A DNA stretch of 14,258 nt from Pseudomonadota bacterium (GTDB lineage: Bacteria; Pseudomonadota; Alphaproteobacteria; Rhizobiales; Aestuariivirgaceae), in contig JAEKFU010000625.1 in NCBI GenBank assembly GCA_016522385.1, positions 1 to 14,258 on the forward strand, given 5' to 3'. Shown here piece after piece: positions 7,156-14,224 of this stretch; position 1 is the stretch's first letter; the number at the start of each line of letters is the position of its first letter. The notes beneath the pieces were generated by a model that ran no database searches, was not told the origin of the DNA, and was given only the letters and a program-made list of their open reading frames with translations. The position numbers and the translations under genes are program-made.

Positions 7156-7983
7156 ATGGACAAGCAAGCGATCAAGTCGATGAATCTGTACTCGCAGGTC
7201 GACCGAATATTCAAAGATCTGAGGGCGCTGGGCATAAGCGATGATGACCCGATCGACGTCGACACGCTGTCACAGTTTGATCAATATCACTATTTCGGCA
7301 CCGACGCGGTTGATGAGGCGATCAAGTCGGCGGGTATCGATGCCGACAGCACGGTTCTCGATGTCGGAGCCGGGCTGGGTGGACCGGCGCGCTATCTGGC
7401 TGACAGTACCGGATGCAAGGTGACCGCACTCGAACTGCAGGACGATCTCAACGAAGTCGCCGCCGCCCTCACCCGGCGTTGTGGTCTGGCGCATAATATC
7501 GATCACGTCTGCGCCGATGTCCTGGCGTGGGATGCGCCGCCAGACAGTCATGATACGCTGGTCAGCTGGCTGGCGCTGTACCACATCGAAGATCATGCTG
7601 CCCTGTTCGCACAATTCTCCAAGGCGCTGAAGCCGGGTGGTAGGATCTATGTCGAGGACCTGTTCAGCCTCGGCGAATTCACACCGGACGAGTTGCAGCA
7701 CGTGCGGCGCATGCTTTATGGGCAGAACTTACCCAGAAGGGACCACTACATTGCCGACCTTGAAGCAGCCGGCTTCAAGAATGTCACGTTCACCGACATG
7801 ACGGAGCCGTGGACAGGGTTCTGCTTTGAGCGGCTTGAGGCCTATCGCACCAATCGAAGCCGCAATGTGGCGGTGCATGGTGAACAAGTGGTCGAGGCAC
7901 TCGATGAATTCTACGCCACTGTGGCCGGCCTGTTTGACGGTGGCAATCTTGGTGGCGTGCGTGTGACGGCCACCACAACCTGA
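7156..7983 (+). CDS. Class I SAM-dependent methyltransferase, substrate unknown
   Basis: A 275-residue soluble Rossmann-fold methyltransferase. Motif I is VLDVGAGLGGPARYLA (67-82), with the acidic motif II residue in VTALELQ (89-95). Motif post-II is around CADVLAWD (119-126), and the LKPGGRIYVEDLF strand is at 158-170. The lead-in FDQYHYFGTDAVDEA (41-55) resembles the approach segment of methyltransferases annotated as sarcosine/dimethylglycine N-methyltransferase or small-amine methyltransferases. That is only a weak hint at the substrate. The start at 7156 is the first ATG of the frame; GGAG lies 11 bases upstream, rather far, and Met9 is an alternative. It is transcribed away from guaB and converges on the DUF1989 gene, with stop codons 13 bases apart. 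I cannot say what it methylates. Confidence 0.9.
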   Translation: MDKQAIKSMNLYSQVDRIFKDLRALGISDDDPIDVDTLSQFDQYHYFGTDAVDEAIKSAGIDADSTVLDVGAGLGGPARYLADSTGCKVTALELQDDLNEVAAALTRRCGLAHNIDHVCADVLAWDAPPDSHDTLVSWLALYHIEDHAALFAQFSKALKPGGRIYVEDLFSLGEFTPDELQHVRRMLYGQNLPRRDHYIADLEAAGFKNVTFTDMTEPWTGFCFERLEAYRTNRSRNVAVHGEQVVEALDEFYATVAGLFDGGNLGGVRVTATTT

Positions 7984-7996
7984 ATGCCAACAGATC

Positions 7997-8617
7997 CTAA
8001 TTTGGCCGATAAATGATGGTGCGTATCGCTGTCGGACCCGAGCCGGTCGCCGGGTTCAAGGCTTCGGGGCAATTAGACAGTACTACCAGCACGTCCATAT
8101 CGGCGCGCAGATCGACATAATCACCAGGTTTGGAAATGCCGTCGACGATCATGACCTGACCGTCGGCTGCGACGGGCACACGCATGAAAAAGTTGACATT
8201 CGGCACCACGTCACGCGGGCCCAAACCGTGCCGGGAGAGTTCTTCCTCGAAATTTAGCTGGCAGCACCTCGGATTGGTAGCGCCGTAGCGCACTTCATCC
8301 AGGGCAAATGAGCAACAGCCGAAGATTGTGTCATGCCCGCCACATGTGTCTTCGATTATCGTCATCATCTTGCGCGCCCGGACCGACCATAGCGACGATC
8401 CCTTGCTGAGATAGATCTGGCCGGGAATCTTGATTGTGTTGGGCGCATGATACCGCTCTTGCGGGTCTTCCAAATTGTAGCAAAGAAAGTCGATTGCCTG
8501 CTGGCCTTCCAGATCAACCAACCGCAATATGTCGCCTGCCGCAATGCGCCCACTCCACGGCTTTCCCGGCGCCACGATCGCATCTTCCAGGATATCTGCG
8601 TCAGCTACCATGCTCAT
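7997..8617 (-). CDS. DUF1989 / urea carboxylase-associated family protein
   Basis: A protein of about 206 residues of the DUF1989 family, whose members usually sit beside urea carboxylase genes; some family members are now described as carboxyguanidine deiminase subunits. Visible family marks are DLEGQQAIDF (35-44) and YNLEDPQERYHAPNTIKI (47-64). CGGHD starts at Cys92 with His95, Cys101-Cys102 and Cys118-Cys119 follow, and SNCPEALNP has Cys183. The cysteines and His are candidate metal ligands. The start is uncertain: ATGs at 8695, 8653, 8617 and 8611 are in frame. I chose 8617 because the family fold begins shortly after it and upstream residues look unconserved; none has a strong ribosome site. 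No urea carboxylase, allophanate hydrolase, guanidine riboswitch or transporter is in the window, so the gene is a stand-alone copy whose substrate is unknown. Confidence 0.88.
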   Translation of the reverse strand: MSMVADADILEDAIVAPGKPWSGRIAAGDILRLVDLEGQQAIDFLCYNLEDPQERYHAPNTIKIPGQIYLSKGSSLWSVRARKMMTIIEDTCGGHDTIFGCCSFALDEVRYGATNPRCCQLNFEEELSRHGLGPRDVVPNVNFFMRVPVAADGQVMIVDGISKPGDYVDLRADMDVLVVLSNCPEALNPATGSGPTAIRTIIYRPN

Positions 8618-8717
8618 TTCGCTACCGGCACAAGCCTGCCTTATTCCAGCCATAGGGAGCACATTTTTGGCTGATTGACTAACAAGACCCGGCATAACCG
8701 ATGCGGGAATTGTTTGT

Positions 8718-8723
8718 GAGGGG
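8718..8723 (+). promoter_or_regulatory. Shine-Dalgarno site of the 54-residue membrane microprotein
   Basis: GAGGGG, 8 bases before the ATG at 8732 and only 2 before the in-frame ATG at 8726. The spacing favours 8732. Confidence 0.6.
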
Positions 8724-8731
8724 TTATGAAT

Positions 8732-8896
8732 ATGAGTGCCATTAACATCGACATACTCGTCGCTCTATTTGTAATCGTCAACGTTGTCCTGTTGGCGGTA
8801 TCGCTCAATCTTGGAAAGTCGCAGCCGACTTTTTCGCTCGATGATTTGACACCACGGGCTCCGGACGGCCCGGAAGAGTCGAACACGAAAAGCTGA
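8732..8896 (+). CDS. 54-residue single-pass membrane microprotein
   Basis: A short frame with a good ribosome site and a coherent membrane topology. Residues 1-6 are polar. Residues 7-26 (starting DILVALFVIV) form one uninterrupted hydrophobic helix of transmembrane length. A Lys-containing turn follows, then a polar, Pro/Asp/Glu-rich tail (30-54) ending NTKS. There is no lipobox cysteine and no evident signal-peptidase site, so a membrane anchor is more likely than a secreted product. Orientation is uncertain because there are few flanking charges. It is divergent from the DUF1989 gene, with about 114 bases between starts, and convergent with rlmE. I do not recognise the family. Function unknown; it could be a small regulator or an accessory subunit of a membrane complex. 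Confidence 0.6.
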   Translation: MSAINIDILVALFVIVNVVLLAVSLNLGKSQPTFSLDDLTPRAPDGPEESNTKS

Positions 8897-8982
8897 AGTT
8901 CCATCGGTTCCGCGTTCCTGACTTGAACAACTCCGTCACCGCAAGACGGCATTGCTGGGTGTTCCGCTTGTGAATCGCAAAG

Positions 8983-9001
8983 CGTGTTACCGGCTAACGC
9001 G
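8983..9001 (-). terminator. Possible rlmE terminator hairpin
   Basis: CGTGTTA (8983-8989) pairs with TAACGCG (8995-9001), 7 base pairs including one G-U, around the loop CCGGC. It begins 6 bases past the rlmE stop codon. On the minus strand it is followed only by CTTTGCG, so the T-tract is weak. It lies in the convergent gap between the microprotein gene and rlmE. Confidence 0.35.
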
Positions 9002-9007
9002 ACCGAG

Positions 9008-9718
9008 CTACCGCGCATCACTTCGGCGAAATCCCATTGCAAGGACATACAGTTCGGCCGAATCGTCACGGCTGGCCTTGGGTTTGACATGACGCACAGT
9101 CGCGAAATCGCGCTTCATGACGTTCAATAAATTGGCCTCGGTACCGCCTCTAAGGACCTTGCACAGAAATGTGCCGCCCGGCTCCAGGATGCGACGTGCA
9201 AAATCCAACGCGCTTTCGCACAAAGCGATGATTCTTAGATGATCGGTCTGGCGATGGCCCGTTGCATGCGCGGCCATATCTGACAAGACCACACTGACGG
9301 GCCGGCCGCCCAACTTCCCAATAATTTGGCCAGGTGCATTGTCGTCAAGAAAATCGAGCTTGTGAAACTGAACACCCGGCAGCGGATCCATGCCGTGCTG
9401 ATCGATTGCCAAAACCGCACCATTGCCTTCAACAGCTTCCACACGTTGTACAGCAATCTGCGACCAGCCGCCTGGCGCCGCACCCAGATCAACAACCACA
9501 TATCCCGGTTTCAAGAACCGGTACTCGTCATCTATCTCGGCCAACTTGAACGCCGCGCGGGATTTCAGGCCCTCGCGTTTTGCGTCAGCAACATAGGGAT
9601 CGTTGAGTTGTCGCTCAAGCCAGCGGCGTGACGAATTTGTGCGCCCTTTTGTGCGGCGCACCTTGACCCTCAAACTGCGTCCCGAGCGATCCGGAGACCG
9701 GCTACGACGACTGGCCAT
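9008..9718 (-). CDS. rlmE: 23S rRNA (uridine-2'-O)-methyltransferase RlmE/FtsJ
   Basis: Methylates the 2'-OH of U2552 in the A loop of 23S rRNA in the large ribosomal subunit, using SAM. Counted from the ATG at 9718 the protein has 236 residues. A basic Arg/Ser-rich N-terminal tail of about 30 residues, commonly seen in alphaproteobacterial RlmE, precedes the catalytic domain. The K-D-K-E catalytic tetrad is visible: Lys58 (AAFKLAEID), Asp147 (LSDMAAH), Lys187 (FLCKV) and Glu222 (SAELYVLA). The SAM loop is VDLGAAPGGW (76-85). An upstream ATG at 9724 exists, but AAGGA sits only 2 bases before it and 8 before 9718, so 9718 is preferred. The start overlaps the end of the phosphatase gene by 17 bases, indicating translational coupling. 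Confidence 0.97.
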   Translation of the reverse strand: MASRRSRSPDRSGRSLRVKVRRTKGRTNSSRRWLERQLNDPYVADAKREGLKSRAAFKLAEIDDEYRFLKPGYVVVDLGAAPGGWSQIAVQRVEAVEGNGAVLAIDQHGMDPLPGVQFHKLDFLDDNAPGQIIGKLGGRPVSVVLSDMAAHATGHRQTDHLRIIALCESALDFARRILEPGGTFLCKVLRGGTEANLLNVMKRDFATVRHVKPKASRDDSAELYVLAMGFRRSDAR

Positions 9719-10808
9719 ATACATTATCCTTGAGCATAAGCTGTGTCAGGATTCCTTCACGCAGCCCACGATCTGCCACACGCACTCTCTGCGCAGGCCA
9801 GATGGTGCGAATCTCCTCGAGTATCGCACAGCCTGCCAACACCAAATCGGCCCGTTCATGTCCGATGCACGGGGAAGCGGCGCGCTCCTCAAAACTCATC
9901 TGCAGTAATTGATGGTTCACCTGACCAATATCCTGACTGGTCACCCAACTGCCGTCGACTTTGGATCGGTCGTAGCGCTTGAGTCCAAGATGGACACCGC
10001 ACACCGTCGTTATGGTGCCTGAGGTACCCAGAAGGTGATCCGCGGTTACCGGGCGACCGTGCATCTCGTCGATCTGATTGGAAAACTTGCGCAGGAGCGG
10101 GCGCACCTGCTCGCGCATTAAGCGAAAATCATCAATTGAGACAGTCCTGCCGCCGAACCACTCCGCCAAGGTGACGACACCAGCTGGAACAGAAGTCCAG
10201 GCGCTGAGCTCGTACCTGCCTCGAACAATGTTCAACCACATCAGTTCGGTCGATCCACCGCCGATATCAAACACCAGCACTTTGTCGGAGCGATCATCGA
10301 TCAAAGGGGCGGCGCCGGCCACAGCCAGTTCAGCCTCGTTCTCGCGGTCGATAATCTCAAGCGCCAAGCCGGTTTCGCTGACGATCCGATCAATAAATTC
10401 ACCGCCATTTGCCGCCATTCGGCAGGCTTCGGTCGCGACCAGCCGGGCATGCTTGACGCGCCACCACTTCAGCTTGTAGGCACAAACGCGAATGGCGCTG
10501 ATCGTGCGCTCCATTGCGTCATCATTCAACCGCCCGGTCCGGCTTACGCCTTCACCCAGTCTGACAATCCGCGAAAACGCATCGACAACGCTAAAACCGG
10601 ACGGGTCCGGGCGGGCAAGGAGCAATCTGCAATTGTTGGTGCCCAGATCGAGTGCGCCATAGAGCGGCACCCCCGAATTGCGTAATTCCGATGCGGATTC
10701 AAATTCGCCGAATTTGCCACGGGCAAACCGGCTTGCGGCGAATGGCTTGTTGCCATCATTGCGCCGCGACCTGTGCAGGTGTGAACCTGAGGCGCTTCGC
10801 GCATCCAC
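9702..10808 (-). CDS. ppx: Ppx/GppA-family phosphatase (exopolyphosphatase / pppGpp phosphatase)
   Basis: Actin-like-fold phosphatase of the family that removes terminal phosphate from polyphosphate or from pppGpp; which substrate is used here cannot be told. With a GTG start at 10808 the protein has 368 residues. An unstructured, Arg/Ser-rich leader of about 48 residues precedes YGALDLGTNNCRLLLARP (phosphate-1 loop). Further motifs are GEG in VRLGEGVSRTG, the EAEL region, VFDIGGGSTELMW (phosphate-2 loop), GTSGTITTVCGVHL, and the family C-terminal motif VADRGLREGIL. The frame has no ATG before the catalytic core. GTG at 10808 has GGGATGG six bases upstream (10815-10821). The longest frame begins at TTG 11015, giving 437 residues, but those extra codons look non-coding. 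It is co-transcribed with rlmE, whose start it overlaps, and is divergent from the histidine kinase gene. Confidence 0.9.
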   Translation of the reverse strand: MDARSASGSHLHRSRRNDGNKPFAASRFARGKFGEFESASELRNSGVPLYGALDLGTNNCRLLLARPDPSGFSVVDAFSRIVRLGEGVSRTGRLNDDAMERTISAIRVCAYKLKWWRVKHARLVATEACRMAANGGEFIDRIVSETGLALEIIDRENEAELAVAGAAPLIDDRSDKVLVFDIGGGSTELMWLNIVRGRYELSAWTSVPAGVVTLAEWFGGRTVSIDDFRLMREQVRPLLRKFSNQIDEMHGRPVTADHLLGTSGTITTVCGVHLGLKRYDRSKVDGSWVTSQDIGQVNHQLLQMSFEERAASPCIGHERADLVLAGCAILEEIRTIWPAQRVRVADRGLREGILTQLMLKDNVYGQSS

Positions 10809-11041
10809 TGTAAACCATCCCAGCGCAGCGGCGCCAAAGGCTTCAACAGCGTATCTGCGCTGTGAAGCTGGCAGGCCAAACCGCGTCAAATCAATGCGTT
10901 GGCGCCAGTTTAGCAGCTTGAACAGCGCGGTAAAGGGCTGGTTGCTGTCAACCCAAGCTAAGGGGTGCCAAAATTTTCTGTGCTCATCTGAGCGCCCTAA
11001 TCGACGCTTCAACAATTATGTGAACAACCTTCACACATCGG

Positions 11042-11056
11042 TTAACGGCTCATTAT
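11042..11056 (+). promoter_or_regulatory. Candidate CtrA-type site upstream of the histidine kinase
   Basis: TTAA at 11042-11045, seven bases, then TTAT at 11053-11056: one mismatch from the alphaproteobacterial CtrA box TTAA-N7-TTAA. It lies 39 bases before the kinase start, within the divergent ppx/kinase interval. Short AT motifs like this occur by chance, so this is a suggestion only. Confidence 0.25.
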
Positions 11057-11094
11057 TGGCTTTCTGATATCGCTGATGCCGTGGGAGCAAGCTG

Positions 11095-12012
11095 ATGCGC
11101 ACGTTTGGCAGGCAGTGGTTCAAAGAAGATTCGATGATGGCCAACTATTCTGGCCACCTCGGGAGTGCTGTCGCGCGTCATCGCACATCGCTGGCTCTCA
11201 GCGCCGCAAAGGTCGAAGCCGAACTCGCCTCAAAATCGAAATCCGAGTTCATTGCCAATATGAGCCATGAGCTCAGGACACCGCTCAACGCCATAATCGG
11301 CTTTTCGGACATGCTTGCGGGCGAGGATAATGCCGACCCACAAAAAGTCAGCCAGTATTCAAATTACATAAAACAGGCCGCAGAACACCTCCTCGCGCTT
11401 ATCAATGGAATTCTCGATGTTTCGAAGATTCAAGCGGGAAAGTTGACTATTAATCGGGAAATGTTCGACCTGCGCAGCGTTGTCGAAAGCTGTGTGCTGA
11501 TCGCCGGCGCTAAGGCCAAAGAAAAAAACATCGCGATGCGCTATGCGATCGATGAGGCGGCGATCGACGTCTATGCTGACTCACTGCGGCTCAAACAAAT
11601 CCTTATCAACCTGCTCTCGAACGCTGTCAAATTCACATCGGAAGGCGGAAAAGTTCTGCTTGAGGCCAAGCGAATTGCCGGCGACTTTGTTCGAATTTCG
11701 GTCGCTGACAACGGCGGGGGCATGACGCCAACAGAAATCGATACCGCTTTGACGCCGTTCGGTCAGATCAACGGCGGACTGAACAAATCCCACGAAGGCA
11801 CAGGTCTCGGACTGCCAATTGCGGTTGCGCTGGTGCGCATGCACGGTGGCACATTGGAAATTGAAAGCGAAAAAAATTCCGGCACGCGCGTGACCATAAC
11901 GCTGCCTCCGAACCCGGCCAAATCTGACGCTAGAGGCGTGCACCAGTCCAATCAGCCGGCAACTCGACCTGCAGGACTCGAAGAGCGCGCCACGGAAACA
12001 ACACAGCATTAG
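11095..12012 (+). CDS. Soluble sensor-less histidine kinase (HisKA + HATPase_c)
   Basis: A 305-residue two-component kinase. The phospho-acceptor His58 is in FIANMSHELRTPLNAIIGFS. HisKA dimerisation helices run to about 115. The HATPase has the N box INLLSNAVKF (171-180), G1 box DNGGGM (205-210), F box PFGQI (221-225) and G2 box GTGLGLPIA (235-243). Before HisKA there are only about 50 residues, with a helical linker (about 33-50) and no PAS, GAF, HAMP or membrane segment, so signal input must come through a partner or the linker. Residues 275-305 are a polar disordered tail. The core resembles the PleC/DivJ/PdhS-like alphaproteobacterial kinases, an inference from recall. The ATG at 11095 has GGGAG 7 bases upstream. 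The stop codon is 4 bases before the HerA-like ATPase start; no response regulator is in the window. Confidence 0.95.
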   Translation: MRTFGRQWFKEDSMMANYSGHLGSAVARHRTSLALSAAKVEAELASKSKSEFIANMSHELRTPLNAIIGFSDMLAGEDNADPQKVSQYSNYIKQAAEHLLALINGILDVSKIQAGKLTINREMFDLRSVVESCVLIAGAKAKEKNIAMRYAIDEAAIDVYADSLRLKQILINLLSNAVKFTSEGGKVLLEAKRIAGDFVRISVADNGGGMTPTEIDTALTPFGQINGGLNKSHEGTGLGLPIAVALVRMHGGTLEIESEKNSGTRVTITLPPNPAKSDARGVHQSNQPATRPAGLEERATETTQH

Positions 12013-12016
12013 GCCT

Positions 12017-14194
12017 ATGGAAGAACACGCAGCACAGTCTACTGATCAAGTGGCCAATGGTGAGGACCAGAACGGTCTGCCCGTTTTTGAACGCATCGGC
12101 CGGATAGTCGCAGTCACTGGCGGCCATGCCATCATCCTGCTGGATGCGGGCGATGCTGCGACGGGCCCGGAACTAAACCGCAGTCCGGAAATCGGCACTT
12201 TGTTGAAAGTGGAAACAGATGCATCCGTATCCTTGGCGCTGGTCTCGGCCCTGAGTGCGCCGATGCCGTCCCACTCGCAGGACGAACAGGAGGTACGAAT
12301 TGTTGAGGTGGAGTTCATCGGAGAGTTACCCAAGGACGAAGACGGTTCGCCGACCCACTTTCGCCGCGGCATTTCAAACTATCCTGGACTGGGAGATCTG
12401 GTTTGCCGGGCCAGCAAGGCCGAGCTGGAAATGGCCTATGCTTGTGACGCTGAATCGTCAATTCGCATTGGCGCCATTCAACAGGACCGCAGCATACCGG
12501 CCATGGTCAAGATTGACGAGTTGCTCGGCAAGCACTTTGCTGTTCTTGGGACCACTGGCACCGGTAAATCGTGCTCGGTTGCACTGATCTTACGCCGGAT
12601 TCTTGAGAAGAACCCAAAGGCGCACGTACTGCTTCTCGATGTCCACCGTGAATACGCCGCCTCATTCCAGGGGCTTGCCGAAGTCGTCAAACCGGAAAAT
12701 ATGAACCTGCCGTTCTGGTTGTTGAACTTCGACGAAATCGTTGAAATTCTGATCGCTCACCATTCAGGCCGCGAGCAGGACATCGAGATCCTGCGTGAGC
12801 TGATCCCGATGGCCAAGGTCCGTTATATGTCGAATCAGCGCAAGGACCGGCTGTCCGTGCTGCGTGCCAAGGAAAATGGCGACGGCCAGAATATCGGAAT
12901 CGATACGCCAGTGCCGTATCGTGCATCTGATCTGATATCGTTGCTCGAGGAATATATCGGCAAGCTCGAGCTCAAGGGCGGTCTTGCTCCCTACAAGCGC
13001 ATCAAGGCGCGTATCGAAGTTGTAACCCGCGATCCGCGTTATGCCTTCATGTTCGGCAGCCTGACGGTGCAGGACACGATGGCCGAAGTGCTCGGACGGA
13101 TTTTCCGGATTCCTGTCGACAATAAACCAATCACCGTTCTTGAACTGGGTGGCCTGCCCTCGGAAATCATCAATGTGGTGGTGTCGGTTCTGGCACGACT
13201 GGCATTTGATTTCGGGCTTTATAGCGGGGGTCAGGTGCCGATCACTTTTGTTTGTGAAGAAGCGCACCGCTATGTACCGATCGACAATTCGGCAGGCTTT
13301 GAGCCGACCAAGCGGGCGATTTCGAAGATCGCTAAAGAAGGCCGCAAATACGGTGTTTCACTGTGCATCGTCTCGCAACGCCCGGCAGAGCTTGATCCGA
13401 CCATCCTTTCCCAGTGCAACACCGTTTTCTCGATGCGTCTGTCAAACGAACGCGACCAGGAGATTTTGAAAGCCGGGATTTCCGATGCGGCGGCCAGCCT
13501 GCTCGAGTTTATGCCGACGATGGGTGCCGGCGAGGCCGTGACATTTGGAGAAGGCGTTGCCTTGCCGACCCGCATAAAATTTGATCTTTTGCCGCAAAAT
13601 GCGCTGCCACAAAGCACCACGGCATCCTTCACCAAGAACTGGTCGAAAGATATATCCGATGCCGGTTTCCTGGCTGACGTGGTCGCCAGATGGCGGGCGC
13701 AAAACCTGCAATCCGTTGATGATGCGACGGCAGCCGTCATGCAACAACCTGCACCGGCAGCAACGCAGGCCACACCGGGCGCGGCGCAAATGGCGCAACA
13801 AGCTGCGCTGGCACAACAGCCTCAGATGGCGACAGTTCAAGATCCAGCAGTCCCGGCACCGACCGCGCCGCACCCCCTGCAGCAACAGCCCATGCAGCAA
13901 CAGCCCATGCAGCAGCAGCCTGTGCAGCAACATCCCGTCGCGGCGGCGCAGCCGGTCGCGGCAGCACAGCCGGTCGCGGCGGCACAGCCGGTCGCGGCGG
14001 CCACTATTGCACCGCAGTCCGCAGCCGCGCAGATCCAACCCCAGCCGGAACCCGAGACACAATTCCAGGCTGTCGGGGCACGCTCCAGCATCCTGAAGCG
14101 TCCTATTCAAATGGATACGGCGCCCGAAGAAGCGGCTGCCAGCGGAAAGGGCAAGGAGAGCCTGGCCTCCCTGCTGCGCAAGATCAAATCCTGA
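12017..14194 (+). CDS. herA: HerA-like hexameric ATPase (DUF87) with low-complexity tail
   Basis: A 725-residue FtsK/HerA-superfamily ATPase. Residues about 24-168 match a HAS-barrel N-terminal domain (IGRIVAVTGGHAIILLD). The motor domain has Walker A GTTGTGKS (178-185), Walker B with tandem acids in ITFVCEEAHRYV (409-420) and sensor-like VSQRPAELDP (452-461). A helical insertion runs about 240-345. Archaeal HerA is a bipolar DNA translocase working with the NurA nuclease in end resection; bacterial homologues are less studied, and no NurA-like gene is in the window. Residues 575-685 are a Gln/Pro/Ala-rich linker with tandem repeats. The protein ends in a short probable amphipathic helix, SLASLLRKIKS. 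It follows the histidine kinase by 4 bases, with only a weak AGG before the ATG, so its translation is probably coupled to the kinase. The gene symbol is by family only. Confidence 0.92.
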   Translation: MEEHAAQSTDQVANGEDQNGLPVFERIGRIVAVTGGHAIILLDAGDAATGPELNRSPEIGTLLKVETDASVSLALVSALSAPMPSHSQDEQEVRIVEVEFIGELPKDEDGSPTHFRRGISNYPGLGDLVCRASKAELEMAYACDAESSIRIGAIQQDRSIPAMVKIDELLGKHFAVLGTTGTGKSCSVALILRRILEKNPKAHVLLLDVHREYAASFQGLAEVVKPENMNLPFWLLNFDEIVEILIAHHSGREQDIEILRELIPMAKVRYMSNQRKDRLSVLRAKENGDGQNIGIDTPVPYRASDLISLLEEYIGKLELKGGLAPYKRIKARIEVVTRDPRYAFMFGSLTVQDTMAEVLGRIFRIPVDNKPITVLELGGLPSEIINVVVSVLARLAFDFGLYSGGQVPITFVCEEAHRYVPIDNSAGFEPTKRAISKIAKEGRKYGVSLCIVSQRPAELDPTILSQCNTVFSMRLSNERDQEILKAGISDAAASLLEFMPTMGAGEAVTFGEGVALPTRIKFDLLPQNALPQSTTASFTKNWSKDISDAGFLADVVARWRAQNLQSVDDATAAVMQQPAPAATQATPGAAQMAQQAALAQQPQMATVQDPAVPAPTAPHPLQQQPMQQQPMQQQPVQQHPVAAAQPVAAAQPVAAAQPVAAATIAPQSAAAQIQPQPEPETQFQAVGARSSILKRPIQMDTAPEEAAASGKGKESLASLLRKIKS
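13880..14002 (+). repeat. In-frame tandem repeats in the HerA tail
   Basis: Two adjacent coding repeat blocks. From 13880 to 13933 a 15-base unit (CAGCAACAGCCCATG and variants) encodes about four QQQPM/V-type pentapeptides. From 13934 to 14002 an 18-base unit (CCGGTCGCGGCGGCGCAG and variants) encodes nearly four PVAAAQ hexapeptides. The units differ mainly at third positions. Such blocks are prone to slippage, so copy number probably varies between strains. Confidence 0.85.
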
Positions 14195-14224
14195 TTACTC
14201 CCGTCAGGGACCACCAACGACCGT

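Noticed and set aside
8641..9090. Minus-strand open frame of 149 codons between rlmE and the DUF1989 gene
   Set aside because: It overlaps the 3' end of rlmE in another frame and runs antisense to the better-supported membrane microprotein. No ribosome site or domain was seen.
10678..11067. Plus-strand 129-codon frame in the ppx/kinase interval
   Set aside because: Mostly antisense to the ppx leader. Composition is Ser/Arg/Asn-rich and no ribosome site was found.
13880..14002. CRISPR-like direct repeats
   Set aside because: Units are 15 and 18 bases, contiguous without spacers and in frame with the HerA coding sequence, so they are protein-coding tandem repeats.
13442..14110. Minus-strand frames rich in Arg/Cys/Leu or Cys-Ala repeats opposite the HerA tail
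   Set aside because: They arise from the reverse complement of the Gln/Pro/Ala-coding repeats and are not independent genes.
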